The position numbers were made by a program, and so were the translations under genes. This document shows, in pieces, positions 63,475 through 64,000 of a DNA stretch of 64,000 nucleotides. Location: NCBI GenBank assembly GCA_026418015.1, contig JAOACE010000009.1:62001-126000 (forward strand), written 5' to 3'. How positions within the stretch are numbered: position 1 is the first letter of the stretch; each line of letters begins with the position of its first letter. The notes beneath the pieces were generated by a model. That model did not search any database and was not told where the DNA came from. It worked only from the letters and a program-made list of their open reading frames with translations. The DNA comes from Leptospiraceae bacterium. GTDB lineage: Bacteria > Spirochaetota > Leptospiria > Leptospirales > Leptonemataceae.

Positions 63475-64000
63475 TTAACATACATCTCTACTCTCAATAA
63501 TATCTATTATGCCATTAAAAGCATACTCTGCTGATTTTCTTCCTTCAGAAGGTTTATGTAAATGTATTAATCCTGCATCAATCAAACTTTTTAAAACATT
63601 ATTCGCAGTTATTCTATTGGGTATACCTGTCATTTGAATGAAATTCGCCGTGCTTATTATCGGCTGTCTAAAAAACGCATCAAGAGCAGGAATAGCATAT
63701 TGAGATTTAGTAGCCTGTATAAATTTATCTTTCATCTCATTATAAAGATTCAAATGCTTTTGAGCTTTATCAGTATTTATTTTAGCCTGCTGGATGACTG
63801 CCGTTAAAAAGAAATCTATCCAACCGCTCCAATCATTATTTTTAGTTATCATCAACAATCTATCATAATACTCAGTTCTATTTTTTTCAAAATACTCACT
63901 CAAATAAAAACTTGGCCTTGAAATTAGCCCCTTCCAATACAAAAACAAAGGAATTATAAGACGCCCAACTCTGCCATTACCATCTTCAAAAGGGTGAAGA
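63475..64000 (-). CDS. Fic-family protein (AMP-transferase type), C-terminal part, runs off the right edge
   Basis: The frame is open to the end of the window and encodes the catalytic Fic motif HPFEDGNGRVGR at the very start of the visible part (63960-63999). A helical region follows, and then a winged-helix C-terminus (PIISTANFIQMTGIPNRIT, SLIDAGLIHLHKPSEGRKSA). Fic proteins of this architecture are common next to hsdS in type I RM loci and may regulate or modify partners by AMPylation. The inhibitory helix, if any, would be in the missing N-terminal part. About 174 residues are visible. The true start lies outside; an internal ATG at 63948 is not the start. Confidence 0.9.
   Translation of the reverse strand, partial: LHPFEDGNGRVGRLIIPLFLYWKGLISRPSFYLSEYFEKNRTEYYDRLLMITKNNDWSGWIDFFLTAVIQQAKINTDKAQKHLNLYNEMKDKFIQATKSQYAIPALDAFFRQPIISTANFIQMTGIPNRITANNVLKSLIDAGLIHLHKPSEGRKSAEYAFNGIIDIIESRDVC

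Noticed and set aside
1-64000. CRISPR array
   Set aside because: No regularly spaced short direct repeats with unique spacers and no cas genes were seen.

Overview
This is an AT-rich bacterial chromosome segment (roughly 30% G+C by eye) that most resembles a low-GC spirochaete of the Leptospira branch. The reasons are the order rplU-prp-rpmA-obgE-proB, several lipoprotein signal peptides with spirochaete-like lipoboxes, class III nucleotide cyclases and PP2C/SpoIIE phosphatases, and three near-identical copies of a gene that resembles the Leptospira-expanded family DUF1564. No rRNA gene or CRISPR array is present, so the taxonomy is an inference.

Layout. 1-4.5 kb: the sbcD(3' part)-sbcC repair operon, then a beta-hydroxyacid dehydrogenase on the other strand. 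4.6-14 kb: an accessory block with repeat unit copy 1, a decayed hicBA toxin-antitoxin pair, and a type I restriction-modification (RM) operon read leftward: hsdM, hsdS, an OLD-like ATPase/TOPRIM nuclease, a remnant of an hsdR start, and hsdR. 14-34.8 kb: mostly housekeeping and metabolism (lhgO, a GH31 glycosidase lipoprotein, plsX, purN-purH, a NagZ-like lipoprotein, truD, DinB, lipocalin, SDR, DJ-1/PfpI, CoA-transferase), mixed with signalling genes (two cyclase-type proteins, a PP2C phosphatase) and repeat copies 2 and 3. 35-38.3 kb: tRNA-Cys, tRNA-Leu(TAA) and the rplU-prp-rpmA-obgE-proB operon. 38.6-44.1 kb: a broken membrane protein, an mscL gene broken by an 8-bp tandem duplication, a large papain-fold protease and two unknown small genes. 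44.2-54.7 kb: icmF (fused acyl-CoA mutase and its G-protein chaperone), a His-tailed NifX-like protein between two copies of a ~67-bp repeat, a SpoIIE-type phosphatase, dps, 3-hydroxyacyl-CoA dehydrogenase, a GT2 glycosyltransferase and an AvtA-like aminotransferase. 54.9-64 kb: a dead H-NOX gas-sensor gene, then a second type I RM island (YgjP-like protease, hsdR, a DUF262/DUF1524 nuclease, hsdS, an hsdS half-gene and a Fic gene running off the end; its hsdM is not in the window).

How the genes work together. icmF, the 3-hydroxyacyl-CoA dehydrogenase and the CoA-transferase suggest acyl-CoA and short-chain acid metabolism. The two RM islands each carry extra nuclease-type genes and signs of duplication and decay.

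Most notable. (1) A ~667-bp unit, present three times almost unchanged, carries one DUF1564-like ORF and no recognisable transposase. (2) An AAA/TOPRIM nuclease is translationally coupled to hsdS, and a GmrSD-like nuclease is embedded in the second RM operon. (3) mscL carries a perfect 8-bp tandem duplication that would be in frame if one unit were lost. (4) A tandem fic-hsdS duplication has left a chimeric junction. (5) Prp protease is kept although L27 lacks the extension Prp is known to cleave. Several broken genes have lesions in homopolymers, so some could be assembly errors.
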